Shown one piece after another: positions 1 to 6,124 of a stretch of 14,260 nucleotides of DNA. Source of the stretch: CAIOSQ01 sp044359885 (GTDB taxonomy: Bacteria; Pseudomonadota; Alphaproteobacteria; CACIAM-22H2); NCBI GenBank assembly GCA_044359885.1, contig JBIKLI010000079.1:1-14260 (forward strand), in the 5' to 3' direction. Positions within the stretch are counted from its first letter, which is position 1, and the number at the start of each line of letters is the position of its first letter. The notes under the pieces are model-generated. The model was not told where the DNA came from and ran no database searches. It worked only from the letters and a program-made list of their open reading frames with translations. Position numbers and translations under genes: made by a program.

Positions 1-430
1 CCCGCCGGGCCGCCCGCCGTCCCCCGGCGCCGAACAGCGAACGGCTGAAATCGATGGCACCGGAGATCGAGGTCCAGTTGAAGGACTGCTTGGGCGTCGC
101 CAGGATCGCGTCCGCGAACGCGGCGCAGGTCTCGGCATCGTGCAGGATGGTCCAGGGCACGATGACCTTCTGATAATGCGCGCCGGCCCACTCGACCATC
201 GCGACCGCGATACGTCCCTGCGCGCCCCCGCGGATCGCGGCCAGGATCGCCGGGTGGAGGAAGGCGCCGGCATAGCCCTGTCGCTGCAGTTCGAGTTCCT
301 CGTCGTCCATGCTTCGCGACACGTCGATCGCCAGGACCAGCTCGAGGTCGAGATCGGCGTCGCGCGCGCGGGCCGGCGCCAGCGCCAGCGCCGCGCCGCC
401 GGCCACCAGGGCGGCACGCCGCGCGATCAC
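1..430 (-). CDS. DUF1194 / von Willebrand factor A domain protein (partial, 3' end outside window)
   Basis: Only the first 143 codons are visible; the gene runs off the left edge. The GTG start overlaps the stop of the upstream lipoprotein gene in a 4-base GTGA, which fixes the start and suggests translational coupling. Residues 1-22 look like an export signal with an RR pair and an alanine-rich hydrophobic core (Sec, or possibly Tat because of the RR). Residues 30-41 carry the vWA start and a MIDAS metal-binding motif, DVSRSMD (D36, S38, S40). The later block with 'VEWAGAH' and 'VIVPW', and 'WTSISGAIDF' near residues 119-128, match what I know of DUF1194 proteins, which are usually about 230-260 residues. 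Function is unknown; a periplasmic or membrane-associated metal-dependent adhesion or scaffold role is inferred from the fold only. It is the last visible gene of the hldD-lgt-midA-pgeF-lipoprotein run. Confidence 0.85.
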   Translation of the reverse strand, partial: MIARRAALVAGGAALALAPARARDADLDLELVLAIDVSRSMDDEELELQRQGYAGAFLHPAILAAIRGGAQGRIAVAMVEWAGAHYQKVIVPWTILHDAETCAAFADAILATPKQSFNWTSISGAIDFSRSLFGAGGRRAARR

Positions 431-1275
431 GGCGCGGCTCCGGAACGGGCGCGCGCCACGAGGTCGACGATGCCTTCGGTCGCGGTCTCGGCGATGGCGG
501 CGGCGACATCGCCCCAGCCGTCGGACAGCATCGCGGCCGGCAGTTCGTTGCGCTGCGTGACCCGCCCGATCTCGCCGCCGTCGCCGGCCAGGACGCGCCA
601 GACGACATCGACCGTCACCTGCCGGCCAGGCCGGTCCTGGAAACCGATGCCGCCGGCCACGACCAGCGCGTCCGGGCCGGGACGTTCCGCGATCTCGACC
701 TGGGCGCGCTGCAGCCAGAACGCGATCGCGCGTTCGAGCGCCGCGCTTTGGGCGGCCGGCAGACCGTCCATGCGCGCGATGAAGACGGGCGGCGTCGCGC
801 GCGCACGTGCGCGCTCGGGGTCGAGTTCCGCGGCGATGCGCTGGGCAAGGTTGCGCAGCAGGGTGCGACGCCCGGCCGTGTCCGAGAGCAGATCGCGCAG
901 GCGGACCCGGAATTCGTAGGTCCCGATATCGGTACCGGCGCCGTTCGACAGCCAGAGGACGAGGTTTCCGTCGTCGGCGGCGTCCCGCTCCAGATAGCTG
1001 GACAGCACCGGGCTGTCGCGATTGCCGGCCCCGTTATGCGCCAGCACGTCGGCCGCGCGCAGCGCCGCCGCCAGCGCCGCGCCGAAATCGAGCGACTGGA
1101 CGTCGTCGGCGGCTCCCGACAGAGGCATCACGATCACGCCGGCGTGGTCGGTTCGCCGGAGCAAGGCGTGGGACAGCGGCTTGTCGTCGGGCTGGAACGG
1201 ACGGTGGACGTCGCCGCATGCGGCAAGGCCGGCCAGCGCGAGAAGGGACGGAAGCGCGGCCCTAAAGCAGCGCAC
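427..1275 (-). CDS. Hypothetical lipoprotein with two repeated halves
   Basis: Encodes 282 residues if begun at the GTG at 1275. That start gives a compact lipoprotein signal: two arginines (R2, R5), a hydrophobic stretch, then the lipobox LAAC with the lipidated cysteine at residue 20. Residues +2 and +3 are G and D, so inner-membrane retention by an Asp at +2 is not indicated. I do not recognise a named family, although similar unnamed proteins downstream of pgeF are familiar from Rhodospirillales. The mature part seems to hold two related halves: roughly residues 45-160, beginning 'VIVMPLSGA' and ending 'LLRNLAQRIAAEL', and residues 165-278, beginning 'PVFIARMDGL' and ending with 'GRVTQRNELP', 'WGDVAAAIAE' and 'GIVDLV'. 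The reading frame stays open far upstream, antisense to nothing real, so the start rests on the signal peptide. Lgt, encoded three genes upstream in the same run, would be the enzyme that lipidates it. Confidence 0.75.
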   Translation of the reverse strand: MRCFRAALPSLLALAGLAACGDVHRPFQPDDKPLSHALLRRTDHAGVIVMPLSGAADDVQSLDFGAALAAALRAADVLAHNGAGNRDSPVLSSYLERDAADDGNLVLWLSNGAGTDIGTYEFRVRLRDLLSDTAGRRTLLRNLAQRIAAELDPERARARATPPVFIARMDGLPAAQSAALERAIAFWLQRAQVEIAERPGPDALVVAGGIGFQDRPGRQVTVDVVWRVLAGDGGEIGRVTQRNELPAAMLSDGWGDVAAAIAETATEGIVDLVARARSGAAP

Positions 1276-1330
1276 AGGCCACCATCGAAAGCAGCAGGGC
1301 GAAGACCGCAAGCAGGAACAGATGCGGCAT
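1262..1330 (-). CDS. Possible 22-residue hydrophobic peptide (leader or small membrane protein)
   Basis: A short frame starts at an ATG at 1330, seven bases past the pgeF stop, and ends at TAG 1264-1262, overlapping the first 14 bases of the lipoprotein gene. A GGAGG sits at 1346-1342, 11 bases before the ATG. The peptide begins MPHLFLLAVF and continues with LLLSMVAC, so it is almost entirely hydrophobic with no charged residue and ends three residues after a cysteine. It resembles a single membrane helix or a bare signal peptide. It may be a real small protein, a leader whose translation opens the weak GTG start of the lipoprotein, or chance. The overlap with the following start argues for coupling. 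Its codons are less G/C-biased at third positions than neighbours, which lowers confidence. Confidence 0.35.
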   Translation of the reverse strand: MPHLFLLAVFALLLSMVACALL

Positions 1331-1336
1331 GCGACG

Positions 1337-2110
1337 TCATGCCTCCAGCGCGATCGCCGAGAGCTGGCGGCCGTAATCGGTCTCGCCGCGGCGACAGGCG
1401 CGGCGATAGCTGAAGAAACGGCGTTCCTCGGCGCAGGTGTCGTTGGGCAGGACCGCGACCTGGGACACGCCGGCGGCGGCGAGGCGCGACGCCACGAAGC
1501 CCTTGATGTCGAAAAGATGCTTGCCGGGGACCGTGGCGGGAAAGAAGAACGCCGCGTTGCCGGGCTCGGCGGCAAGGAAAGGCGCCGGGAATTCGGGACC
1601 GACCTCGTAGGAGTTGCGGCCGATCGCCGGCCCCACCGCCGCCGTGATCCGCTCGCGGGTCGCGCCCAGCGCGCACATGCGCTCGAGCGTCGCCTCGACG
1701 ATCCCGGCCAAGGCCCCCCGCCAGCCGGCATGCGCGACACCGACGACACGCGCCTCGCCGTCCGCGAACAGGACCGGGACGCAGTCGGCGGTCAGCACGC
1801 CCACCGCCAGCCCGGGAACCTGCGTCACCAGCGCGTCGGCGCGCGGCGCGTCCTCGCGACGCCAGGGGGTCTCGACCACCGCGACATCGGCGGAATGGAT
1901 CTGGTACGGCGTCACGAGCCTTCCGGGCTCGACCTCCAGCCGTCGCGCGCAGCGGGCCCGGTTCTCGGCGACGCTGGCGGCCGCGTCGCCCGAGCCGAAG
2001 CCGCAATTCGAGCTGGTGTAGATCCCGCGGCTGACGCCGCCGTTTCGCGTGAAGAACCCGTGGTTCACGCCGTCGAGCCGGTTGAGAATGCCTGTCGTCA
2101 GGCGCGGCAT
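1337..2110 (-). CDS. pgeF: Peptidoglycan editing factor PgeF (laccase-domain / YfiH family)
   Basis: 257 residues, normal length for the Cu-oxidase_4 (DUF152) family. Conserved family blocks are all present: TRNGGVS (21-27), 'YQIHSADV' with H72, 'LTADCVP' with C110, and 'AHAGWRG' with H127; these His/Cys/His residues form the metal and catalytic site. 'GPAIG...YEVG' (160-171) is also typical. Members were long annotated as polyphenol oxidase or laccase. E. coli YfiH/PgeF was shown to keep peptidoglycan composition faithful by removing L-Ser-containing precursors made by MurC error. The protein is cytoplasmic, with no signal peptide. The ATG at 2110 lies 13 bases after the midA stop with an AGGA ribosome site in the gap. 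The location next to lgt and hldD fits an envelope role. Confidence 0.95.
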   Translation of the reverse strand: MPRLTTGILNRLDGVNHGFFTRNGGVSRGIYTSSNCGFGSGDAAASVAENRARCARRLEVEPGRLVTPYQIHSADVAVVETPWRREDAPRADALVTQVPGLAVGVLTADCVPVLFADGEARVVGVAHAGWRGALAGIVEATLERMCALGATRERITAAVGPAIGRNSYEVGPEFPAPFLAAEPGNAAFFFPATVPGKHLFDIKGFVASRLAAAGVSQVAVLPNDTCAEERRFFSYRRACRRGETDYGRQLSAIALEA

Positions 2111-2123
2111 CGTCCGTCCATCC

Positions 2124-3221
2124 TCATGCGTCGGCCGGCTCGAAGCCGGGCGGCGGTGCATCGATCCCTGGCGAGGCGAAGGCGAGCGCCTTGAACAATC
2201 GCCCCATCCCGCCGTCGCCGACAAGTCTGGCACATCCGCGCGCGATGGCAATGCGCTGCTCGGTGGATGCCGACTTCGTGAGCGTCGCCGCCCGGGCATG
2301 CAAGCCGAGCCGGGTGAGGAACACCGCCTGCGGCACCGGCCCCCAGGCACGCAGCCCGGCGGTCCGGGCCCCGCGCGCCAGTGCGGCGAAATCGACATGG
2401 GCCGTCAGGTCGACCGCGCCTGGCCGGTCGAGCGGATCGGCCGGCCCGTGCCGGCTCGCGGCCTGCAGCGTGTCGCCCAGACCGCTGGCCTGGGATCCGT
2501 AATCCACGAAGAGCGCGACGCCGCCGTCGCGCACCAGACGTGCGGCAAGACCGCGCACCAGCCCATGTGCGGCAGCCGGCAGTTCGACGATGTCGCCCGG
2601 CCCGGCCGCCGCATGCGCGGCTTCCAGCGGCGGGGCGGCCAGAAGCGGCCCGGGAAGGAAGACGAACCGACCGCCGGCGAGGCCGACGCGCCTCTCCCGC
2701 CAGCCTTCCGCGCAGCGCACCAGCTGGCGCACCGGCAGCGCATCCAGGAACTCGTTCGCCAGAACCACGGCCGGGCCCGGCGGAACACCGGCCAGGTCCG
2801 TGTGCCATGTCGCCGGACGGCCGACGGCCGCGCGCTGCGCCGCGCGCAAGGCCGGATGGATCTCGACGAAATGAAGATCGAGGGCGCGATGGAAATCCGG
2901 CGCCGGTCGCGCGGTCGCGCGCAGCGCATCCGCCATCAGCGTCCCACGCCCCGGACCGAGCTCGACCAGGCGCAGCGGTGCCGGACGGCCGAGGGCGACC
3001 CACATCGCCGCCGCCCAGGCGCCCAGAAGCTCGCCGAAGATCTGGCTGATCTCGGGGGCGGTCACGAAATCGCCCGCCGCGCCGATCGGCGAACCCGCGC
3101 GGTAATAGCCATGCGCCGGGTCGGCGAGGCAGGCCGCCATCCATTCGTCGACGCCGATCGGTCCGTCGCGCGCGATCCGATCGGCCAGTGCGCGTGCGAG
3201 CGGCGTCGGCGCCGCGTTCAT
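2124..3221 (-). CDS. midA: Class I SAM-dependent methyltransferase, MidA / NDUFAF7 family
   Basis: 365 residues, the expected length for the COG1565 (DUF185) family. The N-terminus has 'PIGVDEWMAACLADPAHGYY' (21-40) and 'GDFVTAPEISQIFGELLG' (50-67), both characteristic of MidA. The SAM-binding glycine motif is 'VELGPGRGTLMAD' (86-98), followed by an acidic residue at E120 and 'NEFLDALPVRQ' (156-166), a family signature. The mitochondrial relative NDUFAF7 dimethylates an arginine of the complex I 49-kDa subunit during assembly, so a role in NADH dehydrogenase assembly is plausible but inferred for this bacterium. The ATG overlaps the lgt stop by 4 bases (ATGA at 3221-3218). The gene order lgt-midA-pgeF is common in alphaproteobacteria. 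The open frame extends much further upstream across lgt, but that extension is an artefact of GC-rich coding. Confidence 0.93.
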   Translation of the reverse strand: MNAAPTPLARALADRIARDGPIGVDEWMAACLADPAHGYYRAGSPIGAAGDFVTAPEISQIFGELLGAWAAAMWVALGRPAPLRLVELGPGRGTLMADALRATARPAPDFHRALDLHFVEIHPALRAAQRAAVGRPATWHTDLAGVPPGPAVVLANEFLDALPVRQLVRCAEGWRERRVGLAGGRFVFLPGPLLAAPPLEAAHAAAGPGDIVELPAAAHGLVRGLAARLVRDGGVALFVDYGSQASGLGDTLQAASRHGPADPLDRPGAVDLTAHVDFAALARGARTAGLRAWGPVPQAVFLTRLGLHARAATLTKSASTEQRIAIARGCARLVGDGGMGRLFKALAFASPGIDAPPPGFEPADA

Positions 3222-4042
3222 CCGTCGGCCGCGTCGGCGATCGGCGGCCGCTGCCGCGCGCGCAGCACAAGGAACGCGCCGGCGAGCAGCATCGGCAAGC
3301 TGAGCACCTGCCCCATCGTCGCGCCCGCGTGGAGGAAGCCGAGATGGGCGTCGGGCTCGCGGAAGAATTCGCAGACGATCCGCGCCACGCCATAGCCGAT
3401 CAGGAACGCCCCCGCCATCGTGCCGGGCCGCCAGCGCGCGCGGCTGCGCGCGGCGAGCAGCGCCAGCACGACGAAGAGGACGGCGCCTTCGAGCACCGCC
3501 TCGTAGAGCTGGCTCGGGTGACGCCCCAGCCGCAGCGGATCGGTCGGAAAGACGACCGCCCAGGCGACGTCGGTGGGCCGGCCGTAGAGCTCGGCGTTGA
3601 TGAAGTTCGCGATCCGGCCGAAGAACAGGCCGATCGGCGCCATCTGGGCGACGACGTCGCCGAGCGCGAGCATGTCGATGCCGCGGCGTCGCGCAAACAG
3701 CGCCGTCGCCGCCGCCGCGCCCAGCATGCCGCCATGGAACGACATGCCGCCCTGCCAGACCGCCAGGATGTCGCCGGGATTGGCGAGAAAATGAGCCGGC
3801 TTGTAGAAGATCACGTAGCCGAGCCGCCCGCCGAGGATCACCCCCAGCGTCGCCCAGGTGACGAAATCGTCGATGTCGCCGCGCGTCGCCACGCGCGGCG
3901 CACGGTCGGCCAGGCGCAACGCCAGCCGCCAGCCGATCACGATCCCGGCGATGTAGGCGAGCGCATACCAGCGCAGGGCGAAGGGACCGATACGGAAGAT
4001 CTCCGGTTCGATCGCCGGAAAGGCGATGGCGAGCGAGATCAT
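3218..4042 (-). CDS. lgt: Phosphatidylglycerol-prolipoprotein diacylglyceryl transferase Lgt
   Basis: 274-residue polytopic inner-membrane enzyme that transfers diacylglycerol from phosphatidylglycerol to the lipobox cysteine, the first step in bacterial lipoprotein maturation. Visible family blocks are 'RWYALAYIAG' (24-33), 'GGRLGYV' (71-77), 'SFHGG' with H103, the Lgt signature 'GRIANFINAELYGRP' (142-156), 'RHPSQLYEA' (174-182) and 'FREPDAHLGF' (227-236). About seven hydrophobic segments are apparent. The ATG at 4042 overlaps the hldD stop (ATGA 4042-4039), and its own stop overlaps the midA start in the same way. Two other products of this window connect to it: PgsA (right edge) makes the phosphatidylglycerol precursor, and the lipoprotein at 427-1275 is a candidate substrate. 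Confidence 0.97.
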   Translation of the reverse strand: MISLAIAFPAIEPEIFRIGPFALRWYALAYIAGIVIGWRLALRLADRAPRVATRGDIDDFVTWATLGVILGGRLGYVIFYKPAHFLANPGDILAVWQGGMSFHGGMLGAAAATALFARRRGIDMLALGDVVAQMAPIGLFFGRIANFINAELYGRPTDVAWAVVFPTDPLRLGRHPSQLYEAVLEGAVLFVVLALLAARSRARWRPGTMAGAFLIGYGVARIVCEFFREPDAHLGFLHAGATMGQVLSLPMLLAGAFLVLRARQRPPIADAADG

Positions 4043-5037
4043 TGATAGGGGTCCGGCGTCGCCAGATGGCCGCGCACATAGCGCGCGACGCCGTCCTCGA
4101 GCTCGGTGAAGGGCCACGCGTAGCCGACGGCGCGCAACCGGTCGAGCCGCGCCTGCGTGAAGTACTGGTAGTGCGCGCGCAGTTCCTCGGGCATGTCGCG
4201 GAAGACGATCGAGGCGTTGCGGTCGCACGCGGCATAGACCGCGCGCGCCATGTCGAGGAAGCTGCGCGCACGGCCCGACCCGACATTGAAGAGGCCGCTG
4301 GCCTGCGGGTTGTCGAGCAGCCACAGGGTCACATGCACGCAGTCGCCGACCCACACGAAGTCGCGCATCTGGCCGCCATCCGCGATCCCCGGCCGATGCG
4401 ACTTGAAGAGCGCGAAGGCGTCGCCTCGCGCCGCCACCGGATGGATCTGGTGGGCCACCGAACGCTGCGGGCCCTTGTGGTACTCGTTCGGCCCGTAGAC
4501 GTTGAAGAACTTCAGGCCCGCCCAGTGGGGTGGCCGCCGCCGGCCTGCCGCCACCTCGGCGGCGACGAAACGATCGAAGAGATGCTTCGACCAGCCATAC
4601 GGATTGAGCGGGCGCAGCCGCGCGAGCGCCGCAGGCGAGGGATCGTCGTCGAATCCGGCCTGGCCGTCGCCATAGGTCGCCGCCGACGACGCGTAGACGA
4701 ACGGCACGCCCCGCCGCGCGGTCCAGTCCCACAGCATGCGCGAGAAGGCGAAGTTCTGCGCCATCACCGCGTCCACGTCGCGCGCCGTCGTGTCGCTGCG
4801 CGCACCCATGTGGACGATCGCCCCGACCTCGCTGGCGTCGGGCCCGCAGAGCCAGTCCGCCAGCCTCGCGGGCGGCACGACGTCGTGCAACTGGCGCTTG
4901 GCCACGTTGCGCCATTTGTCGCCCTCGCCGAACACGTCGCAACAGACCAGCCGCATGCCGCCGCGCGACTCGAGGCCGGCGAGGATGTTGGACCCGATGA
5001 ACCCGGCGCCGCCGGTCACGACGATGATCTTGGACAT
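4039..5037 (-). CDS. hldD: ADP-L-glycero-D-manno-heptose-6-epimerase
   Basis: 332-residue short-chain dehydrogenase/reductase-fold epimerase that converts ADP-D-glycero-D-manno-heptose to the L,D form used in LPS inner core. The NAD(P)-binding loop is 'TGGAGFIGSN' (8-17), with the expected 'SSAATYGDG' (118-125) and the catalytic pair Y147/K151 in 'YGWSK'. HldD-specific blocks are 'CDVFGEGDKWRN' (33-44), 'FFNVYGPNEYHKG' (177-189) and 'QMRDFVWVGDC' (223-233). The ATG at 5037 is the obvious start because the NAD motif begins five residues later. There is no good Shine-Dalgarno sequence before it, and a possible promoter lies only a few bases upstream, so the message may be nearly leaderless. It is the first gene of the minus-strand run and is divergent from ubiK. 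Confidence 0.96.
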   Translation of the reverse strand: MSKIIVVTGGAGFIGSNILAGLESRGGMRLVCCDVFGEGDKWRNVAKRQLHDVVPPARLADWLCGPDASEVGAIVHMGARSDTTARDVDAVMAQNFAFSRMLWDWTARRGVPFVYASSAATYGDGQAGFDDDPSPAALARLRPLNPYGWSKHLFDRFVAAEVAAGRRRPPHWAGLKFFNVYGPNEYHKGPQRSVAHQIHPVAARGDAFALFKSHRPGIADGGQMRDFVWVGDCVHVTLWLLDNPQASGLFNVGSGRARSFLDMARAVYAACDRNASIVFRDMPEELRAHYQYFTQARLDRLRAVGYAWPFTELEDGVARYVRGHLATPDPYQ

Positions 5038-5045
5038 GGCCGACG

Positions 5046-5075
5046 CTTATAGGAGCGCCGCGCGCGCCCTTGCAA
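5046..5075 (-). promoter_or_regulatory. Putative promoter for the hldD operon
   Basis: On the minus strand TTGCAA (5075-5070) is followed after 18 bases by TATAAG (5051-5046), a fair match to -35/-10 elements of the housekeeping sigma factor. The predicted start of transcription falls within a few bases of the hldD ATG at 5037, which agrees with the missing ribosome-binding site. Based on pattern matching only. Confidence 0.4.
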
Positions 5076-5097
5076 CTGCCCGTCCCCATGCGATAGT
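5070..5097 (+). promoter_or_regulatory. Putative promoter for ubiK, sharing the palindromic -35 box
   Basis: TTGCAA (5070-5075) is its own reverse complement and can serve both directions. On the plus strand GATAGT (5092-5097) lies 16 bases downstream as a weak -10 element. Transcription would begin just before the ubiK ATG at 5106, which also lacks a Shine-Dalgarno sequence. Weaker match than the opposite direction. Confidence 0.28.
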
Positions 5098-5105
5098 TGC
5101 ACCCG

Positions 5106-5384
5106 ATGCAGAGCCAGAACCGCCTCCTCGACGATATCGCCCGTGCCGCCAGCGGTGCCCTCGGCGCGCTCGGCGGCCTGAAATCCGAGCTTGACCAGCA
5201 GGTCAAGACCGCGATCGAGCGCATCCTGCAGGGCCAGGACCTGCCCACCCGCGAGGAGTTCGAGGCGGTCCGCGAGATGGCGGCGCGCGCGCGGGCCGAG
5301 AACGAGGACCTGCGCGCCCGGATCGCGCGCCTCGAGGCTGCGATCGCGCCGCCGCCCCCGGCGGGCGAGCCGACGCGCGACTGA
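5106..5384 (+). CDS. ubiK: Ubiquinone biosynthesis accessory factor UbiK (BMFP/YqiC family)
   Basis: 92-residue protein. The N-terminal half, beginning MQSQNRLLDDIARAASGALG, is an amphipathic helix region, and residues 48-80 ('PTREEFEAVREMAARA...ENEDLRARIARLEAAI') form the typical C-terminal coiled coil, followed by a proline-rich tail. This layout matches the BMFP domain of YqiC/UbiK, a trimeric membrane-interacting protein that binds UbiJ and is needed for efficient aerobic ubiquinone synthesis in enterobacteria. In alphaproteobacteria the exact role is inferred. The ATG at 5106 is preferred over a TTG nine bases upstream because the family begins with this motif. The gene is divergent from hldD, and the neighbourhood ubiK-ybjN-proC is common in alphaproteobacteria. 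Confidence 0.88.
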   Translation: MQSQNRLLDDIARAASGALGALGGLKSELDQQVKTAIERILQGQDLPTREEFEAVREMAARARAENEDLRARIARLEAAIAPPPPAGEPTRD

Positions 5385-5578
5385 CATCGCCAGCACGACC
5401 GGGTTTTCCCCAGCCCGCAGGGTATTTCCCTTGCGGGACGGTTTCATGTTTGGCACCCTACTGCATATAGCGTGTCGGTGGCGCAACGCCCTCAAGATGC
5501 TGTTGCGTTCGGAGGTGCGGTGGCCCCCGGCAAGCGATTCGCCAACGCCGGGTTGCACCACGAGCCATCGCGCGGAAC
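5385..5578 (+). other. Structured 194-base gap between ubiK and ybjN
   Basis: No gene is supported here. It contains a stem-loop after ubiK (5414-5437, listed separately), then a less GC-rich patch around 5440-5471 including TTTGGCACCC and a TATAGC at 5466-5471 that may be part of a promoter for ybjN. Further along are two possible hairpins: CGCAAC (5482-5487) with GTTGCG (5502-5507), and CCCGGC (5526-5531) with GCCGGG (5547-5552). The second pair would place a structured leader in front of the ybjN ATG at 5579. Short frames that cross this gap are not in frame with ybjN and have no recognisable product. Confidence 0.4.
5414..5437 (+). terminator. Stem-loop downstream of ubiK, possible terminator
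   Basis: CCCGCA (5414-5419) pairs with TGCGGG (5432-5437) and the inner GGG (5420-5422) with CCC (5428-5430), leaving a TATTT loop and one bulged T. It lies 30 bases past the ubiK stop. There is no T-run after it, so intrinsic termination is uncertain; it could instead be an RNA-stability element. Confidence 0.3.
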
Positions 5579-6082
5579 ATGTACGGCCACACCGACGAAG
5601 CCCGATCGAATACCTCCAACCCCCTGGATTTGCTGGAGGAAATGGCGTCGGCTGAGGATTGGGCCTGCGACCGGACGGGCGACGGCGAACTGGTCGCGCG
5701 GATCGCCGGCCGATGGAGCGACTACGACCTGCATTTCTGCTGGAACCACGACCATAGCGTGCTGCAGCTGGTCTGCGGCCTCGCCCTGCGGATTCCGGCC
5801 CATCGGCGCGCGGCGGTCGGGGAGCTGCTGATACTGGCCAATGGCCGGATGTGGCTGGGCCATTTCGACCTGCCGCACGGCAGCGACATGCCGCTCTTCC
5901 GGCATGCGGTCCCGCTGCGCGGCGTGCGCGGCGCCTCGGTCGAGCTGCTCGAGGACCTCATCGACGGCGCCGTCAACGCGTGCGAGCGCTATCATCCGGC
6001 CCTGCAATTCGTCGTCTGGGGCGGCAAGGCGCCGAACGAAGCGATCGCCGCCGCCCTGACCGACACCTGCGGCGAGGCCTGA
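5579..6082 (+). CDS. YbjN domain-containing protein
   Basis: 167 residues. The sequence matches the alphaproteobacterial YbjN-domain family: 'NPLDLLEEM' (14-22), 'IAGRWSDYDLHFCW' (42-55), 'ANGRMWLGHFDL' (87-98), 'PLFRHAVPLRG' (105-115), 'ASVELLEDLID' (119-129) and 'CERYHPALQFVVWGGK' (135-150). YbjN proteins resemble type III secretion chaperone folds. E. coli YbjN affects motility and stress responses when overproduced, but no biochemical role is settled, and the function of this branch next to proC is unknown. The ATG at 5579 follows CGCGGAAC with no strong ribosome site; it is accepted because conserved sequence begins about 14 residues later. proC follows after 42 bases, so co-transcription is likely. 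Confidence 0.85.
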   Translation: MYGHTDEARSNTSNPLDLLEEMASAEDWACDRTGDGELVARIAGRWSDYDLHFCWNHDHSVLQLVCGLALRIPAHRRAAVGELLILANGRMWLGHFDLPHGSDMPLFRHAVPLRGVRGASVELLEDLIDGAVNACERYHPALQFVVWGGKAPNEAIAAALTDTCGEA

Positions 6083-6124
6083 CACTCCCCGGCCGCGCGC
6101 CGGCTATCGACGAGGGACCTGGGC

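Noticed and set aside
1134..1340. Frame starting at the ATGA overlapping the pgeF stop (begins MTSHAAS)
   Set aside because: The overlap is tempting, but the GGAGG is only one base from this ATG, and the product is a short, proline/threonine-rich shadow of the lipoprotein gene.
427..1749. 440-residue minus-strand frame covering the lipoprotein and extending into pgeF
   Set aside because: Only the part after 1275 has a signal peptide and protein-like composition; the upstream part is arginine/serine-rich and lies inside pgeF in another frame.
2124..4286. 720-residue minus-strand frame around midA
   Set aside because: The extension beyond 3221 overlaps all of lgt in another frame and is low-complexity; MidA family similarity begins at 3221.
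3218..5248. 676-residue minus-strand frame around lgt
   Set aside because: Upstream of 4042 it overlaps hldD in another frame and even crosses into ubiK; Lgt similarity starts at 4042.
5450..5466. Sigma-54-like site TTGGCACCCTACTGCAT before ybjN
   Set aside because: GG and GC elements are present, but the distance between them is one base shorter than the strict sigma-54 requirement.
5016..5561. 181-residue minus-strand frame across ubiK and the following gap
   Set aside because: Antisense to ubiK, no recognisable motif, and it runs into the hldD start region in another frame.
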